From Pseudomonadota bacterium (GTDB taxonomy: Bacteria > Pseudomonadota > Alphaproteobacteria > Acetobacterales > Acetobacteraceae): a DNA stretch of 6,931 nucleotides. The notes beneath the pieces were generated by a model. The model made no database searches. It had not been told where the DNA came from and saw nothing but the letters and a program-made list of their open reading frames with translations. The translations under genes were made by a program, and so were the position numbers. The DNA is taken from NCBI GenBank assembly GCA_021807465.1, contig JAKBCX010000080.1, positions 1 through 6,931 on the forward strand. The letters run 5' to 3'. Positions 4,769 to 6,931 of the stretch are shown here, piece by piece (the first letter of the stretch is position 1; every line of letters begins with the position of its first letter).

Positions 4769-5527
4769 TTACAGTAAAGATGCCTGCAACGCGATGAGAT
4801 TATGCGGCACCACATGAATAAGCCCGAGGCGCGGGCTATCCATATCGCCAATCAGCCCCATGGAAATGGCGAGGATCACCGGCAGCAGCAGCAGGCGTTT
4901 GCGCCCCCTGCGCTCCTCGCTGTAGCCAAACAGCAGCGCGCAGAACATGCCCACCATCAGCATCAACAGCCAAGCCCCGGGGGGCAGGCGGTTGCGCCAC
5001 ATGGCCTCCGCATAACCTTGGGAATTCAGCACGTCGTTCATGCCCTTCACCACCAGCGCCACGGTGGGGGTGGGGGTGGATTTCGCCACCGGCACCACCG
5101 CATTCCATAGCTGGGCCTGCAGGGCCTGGGTATCGGCCTCCACCTGCGCCAGCTTCGGCCCGCCGCGCAGCTCGTAAAACAATATGCGCTGCTCAGTATA
5201 ATCGCGGAGCAGCTGATGAATCTGCGCGGCGGGCGGCACAAGGTCGGCCAACACATATTCCGTGCCTATGGCATTGGCTTCATCCTCCTCCAGCGCCTTG
5301 CGCTGGTCGTACCGGCCCGCCGCCATGGAAAAACTGAAGCCTATAATCAGCCCCAGCAGGGTAAGCGCCGCAGGCAGGATAACCTTCATATCCTTGCCTT
5401 CAGACGTATCGGGCCTCGCGCGGTGGTGGCGCAGCCAATCGCCCGCATAGGCGGCGAAACTCATCAGCGCGGCTGCAATCAGCAGCACGTAGAGCGGGCG
5501 AATATACGAAAGTTCGAAGATGGCCAT
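4769..5527 (-). CDS. DUF4239 (bestrophin-like domain) integral membrane protein
   Basis: A 252-residue inner-membrane protein with four likely transmembrane segments: about 10-29, 50-70, 184-202 and 211-228. The soluble part between helices 2 and 3 (about 71-180) is helical and charged. The DUF4239 hallmarks are visible: GLIIGFSFSMAAGRYDQRK, then EDEANAIGTEYVLADLVPP (a conserved E-A-N-x-I-G-T-x-Y run), LLRDYTEQR, a Pro-rich turn before helix 3, and the C-terminal DMDSPRLGLIHV. The family is uncharacterised; relatives are called bestrophin-like, but channel activity has not been shown to my knowledge. ATG 5527 is chosen because the first membrane helix begins a few residues later and AAAGG lies 8 bases upstream; the open frame extends 88 codons further into mnmE, but that part is low-complexity shadow sequence. 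It follows mnmE by 58 bp on the same strand and is probably cotranscribed, although a TACAAT (rc of 5560-5565) in the gap could be a weak -10 box. Confidence 0.85.
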   Translation of the reverse strand: MAIFELSYIRPLYVLLIAAALMSFAAYAGDWLRHHRARPDTSEGKDMKVILPAALTLLGLIIGFSFSMAAGRYDQRKALEEDEANAIGTEYVLADLVPPAAQIHQLLRDYTEQRILFYELRGGPKLAQVEADTQALQAQLWNAVVPVAKSTPTPTVALVVKGMNDVLNSQGYAEAMWRNRLPPGAWLLMLMVGMFCALLFGYSEERRGRKRLLLLPVILAISMGLIGDMDSPRLGLIHVVPHNLIALQASLL

Positions 5528-5585
5528 GCGGCACGCCTTTCTGGCTTCCTCGTAACCATATTGTATCGAACAACGCCGCCGTAAA

Positions 5586-6839
5586 CTACTTGCCGATACA
5601 GAAGCCTGAAAATACCGCGTCCAGAATTTCCTCCACCGCGATGCCGCCCGCAAGCCGCGCCAGGGCAGAGGCGGCCAGGCGCAACTCCTCGCCGCGCAGC
5701 TCCGGCTCTTCCAGCACCAAAGCGCGGCCGAGCGCGGCTTGCGTATCGCGCAGGCAGGCCATCTGGCGCGGGCGGGCGGGGGCGGCGGCACCTTTTGTAT
5801 CGGTCAACGCCTGGGCCTGGGCGGCCAGTTGCGCGCGTAGCTCCGCCATGCCGGCGCCAGTGCGGGCTGAGATACCCTCGCCGCCCAAATCCGCCTTGGT
5901 ACGCAGGCGCAAGAACGGAATCCCCTCTGGCGGGGCGGCGAAATCCTCGCCCGGCCCGGCCACCAGCAGCACGAAATCGGCCTTCGCCGCGCGGGCCTGG
6001 GCGCGTTTCACGCCCTCGGCCTCTATGGCATCCGCCGTGTCGCGCAGCCCGGCTGTGTCGGTCAGGTGCACGGGCACGCCGCCAAAATCCACCCGCACCC
6101 CCACCGCATCGCGCGTGGTGCCGGGAATATCGGAGACAATGGCCACATCCTCGCCCGCCAGCGCGTTCAGCAGGGTGGATTTGCCGGCATTGGGCGGGCC
6201 GAGAATGACAAATTCCAGTCCCTCGCGCAGCCGCTCCGCCGCCGGGGCCAGCGCCAGGGCCGCACGCAACTCGTCGCGCAGCGCCGCGATGCCGTCAGTA
6301 AGAGCCGTTTCCACCTCGGGCGGCAAATCTTCGTCGGGGAAGTCGATCAGCGCCTCCTGCCGAGCCATGAGCTGGCGCAGGCGCTCGCGCCAGGCGGCGC
6401 AGGCCTCGTGCAGCGCCCCGCCCACGGCCTGGGCGCGCTGGGCTTCCGTATCGGCGGCGATGAGGTCGGCCATGGCTTCTGCCTGGAGCAAGTCGAGCTT
6501 TCCAGCCTCGAAAGCACGGCGGGAAAATTCTCCCGGCTCGGCGGGGCGGGCACCCAGCGCCACCAGCGCGGCGCTTACAGCCGCCAGCACGGCGCGGCCG
6601 CCATGCAGCGAAAGCTCCACGCAATCTTCCCCGGTAAAGGAATTGGGGCCGGGGAAGGTCACGAGCAGCGCTTCGTCCAGCAGCCGTCCCTCATGGCGCA
6701 GTTTACGTAAGGCGGCGCGGCGCGGCGCGGGCAATGCGCCGGCCAGGGCTTGCGCCATGGCCAAGGCGCGCGGGCCGGAAAGCCGCACCACCGTAACCGC
6801 CCCGCCGCGCCCGGTAATGGGCGCGAATATGGTGCTCAT
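5586..6839 (-). CDS. mnmE: tRNA uridine-5-carboxymethylaminomethyl(34) synthesis GTPase MnmE (TrmE)
   Basis: With MnmG, this GTPase installs the carboxymethylaminomethyl group on C5 of the wobble uridine (U34) of certain tRNAs, using a tetrahydrofolate one-carbon unit; it acts in the cytoplasm. Domains in order are the N-terminal folate-binding domain (1-about 115, starting MSTIFAPITG with VVRLSGP), a helical domain, the inserted G domain (about 208-345) and the C-terminal helices. G motifs are GPPNAGKS at 214-221 (P-loop), TTR at 241-243 after DIPG, DTAG at 261-264, TKAD at 314-317 (canonical NKxD) and SARTG at 324-328. The protein ends in the FCIGK motif whose Cys (414) is characteristic and required in the family. 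At 417 residues it is somewhat shorter than the 454-residue E. coli protein. The ATG overlaps the preceding gene's stop as ATGA and has no ribosome site of its own, implying translational coupling. mnmG is not adjacent in this window. Confidence 0.98.
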   Translation of the reverse strand: MSTIFAPITGRGGAVTVVRLSGPRALAMAQALAGALPAPRRAALRKLRHEGRLLDEALLVTFPGPNSFTGEDCVELSLHGGRAVLAAVSAALVALGARPAEPGEFSRRAFEAGKLDLLQAEAMADLIAADTEAQRAQAVGGALHEACAAWRERLRQLMARQEALIDFPDEDLPPEVETALTDGIAALRDELRAALALAPAAERLREGLEFVILGPPNAGKSTLLNALAGEDVAIVSDIPGTTRDAVGVRVDFGGVPVHLTDTAGLRDTADAIEAEGVKRAQARAAKADFVLLVAGPGEDFAAPPEGIPFLRLRTKADLGGEGISARTGAGMAELRAQLAAQAQALTDTKGAAAPARPRQMACLRDTQAALGRALVLEEPELRGEELRLAASALARLAGGIAVEEILDAVFSGFCIGK

Positions 6840-6931
6840 GAAAGATAGCGCGCGGTGAGATGCGCCTCGAAATAGGCCGGGTTCAGCGCCTCGCCCGTGG
6901 CATTGGCGAGAATCTCGTTAAACCCGAGCGA
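6836..6931 (-). CDS. C-terminal end of a probable M32-family carboxypeptidase (partial)
   Basis: Only the last 31 codons are inside the window; the rest lies past the right edge. The frame reads SLGFNEILANATG, then EALNPAYFEAHLTARYLS, then TGA. The pattern G-F-x-E/D-L/I-L-x-x-A-T-G-x-x-L-N-P-x-x-F-x-x-H-L-x-x-R-Y-L resembles the C-terminus of thermostable (Taq-type) metallocarboxypeptidases of family M32, which remove C-terminal residues from peptides using a metal site (HEXXH) located upstream of this fragment. The assignment rests on this short tail only and is from memory of the family. The TGA shares bases with the mnmE ATG (ATGA), so the two genes form a tight operon. Confidence 0.65.
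   Translation of the reverse strand, partial: SLGFNEILANATGEALNPAYFEAHLTARYLS

Noticed and set aside
5528..5791. An 88-residue N-terminal extension of the DUF4239 protein reading into mnmE
   Set aside because: The extension is Pro/Arg/Trp-rich out-of-frame mnmE sequence. A proper start with AAAGG is present at 5527, directly before the first membrane helix.
5590..6858. A 422-residue open frame on the plus strand opposite mnmE
   Set aside because: It lies entirely antisense to a clearly recognised gene, is dominated by Ser/Ala/Arg, and has no domain. Long antisense frames are expected in G+C-rich DNA.

Overview
The window is G+C-rich (clearly above 60% by eye), gene-dense chromosomal DNA, and every recognisable protein looks alphaproteobacterial. 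The main pointers are a type III-fold ornithine decarboxylase of the alphaproteobacterial kind, an MnmE with TKAD as its G4 motif, and the tail of what looks like an M32 carboxypeptidase. A more exact placement (for example Rhodospirillales/Acetobacterales) is only a guess. I see no transposase, integrase, tRNA, rRNA, CRISPR array or prophage gene. This reads as core or near-core genome, not a mobile island.

Left part (1-2996). An OmpR-family response regulator lies on the minus strand (51-767), possibly followed at the window edge by the first codons of its partner kinase. A divergent control region of about 336 bp (768-1103) separates it from a plus-strand PLP-dependent ornithine (possibly ornithine/lysine) decarboxylase (1104-2225). 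This region holds an 11-bp-spaced direct repeat, two mutually exclusive hairpins, two further perfect hairpins and a possible short upstream ORF. It is the most interesting non-coding stretch in the window and may be a regulatory leader for polyamine synthesis. A perfect 10-bp hairpin separates the decarboxylase from a dienelactone-hydrolase-family enzyme (2295-2996). That enzyme keeps the classical catalytic residues at the textbook positions but has lost one substrate-binding arginine.

Middle (3066-4768). A Tat-exported protein of 384 residues, with helical-repeat features resembling six-hairpin glycosidase-like proteins, follows on the plus strand. It converges tail to tail, with a 7-bp gap, on a small minus-strand lipoprotein (4228-4563). 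A 205-bp intergenic region with two hairpins and a candidate promoter for the lipoprotein follows.

Right part (4769-6931). A minus-strand gene series runs leftward from the window edge: the C-terminus of a probable M32 carboxypeptidase, then mnmE (tRNA wobble-uridine modification GTPase) overlapping it by ATGA, then a four-helix DUF4239-type membrane protein 58 bp further on. The first two are almost certainly translationally coupled, and the third is probably cotranscribed. No defence system or clearly novel multi-gene system is visible. The best leads are the decarboxylase leader and the exported helical protein beside the lipoprotein.
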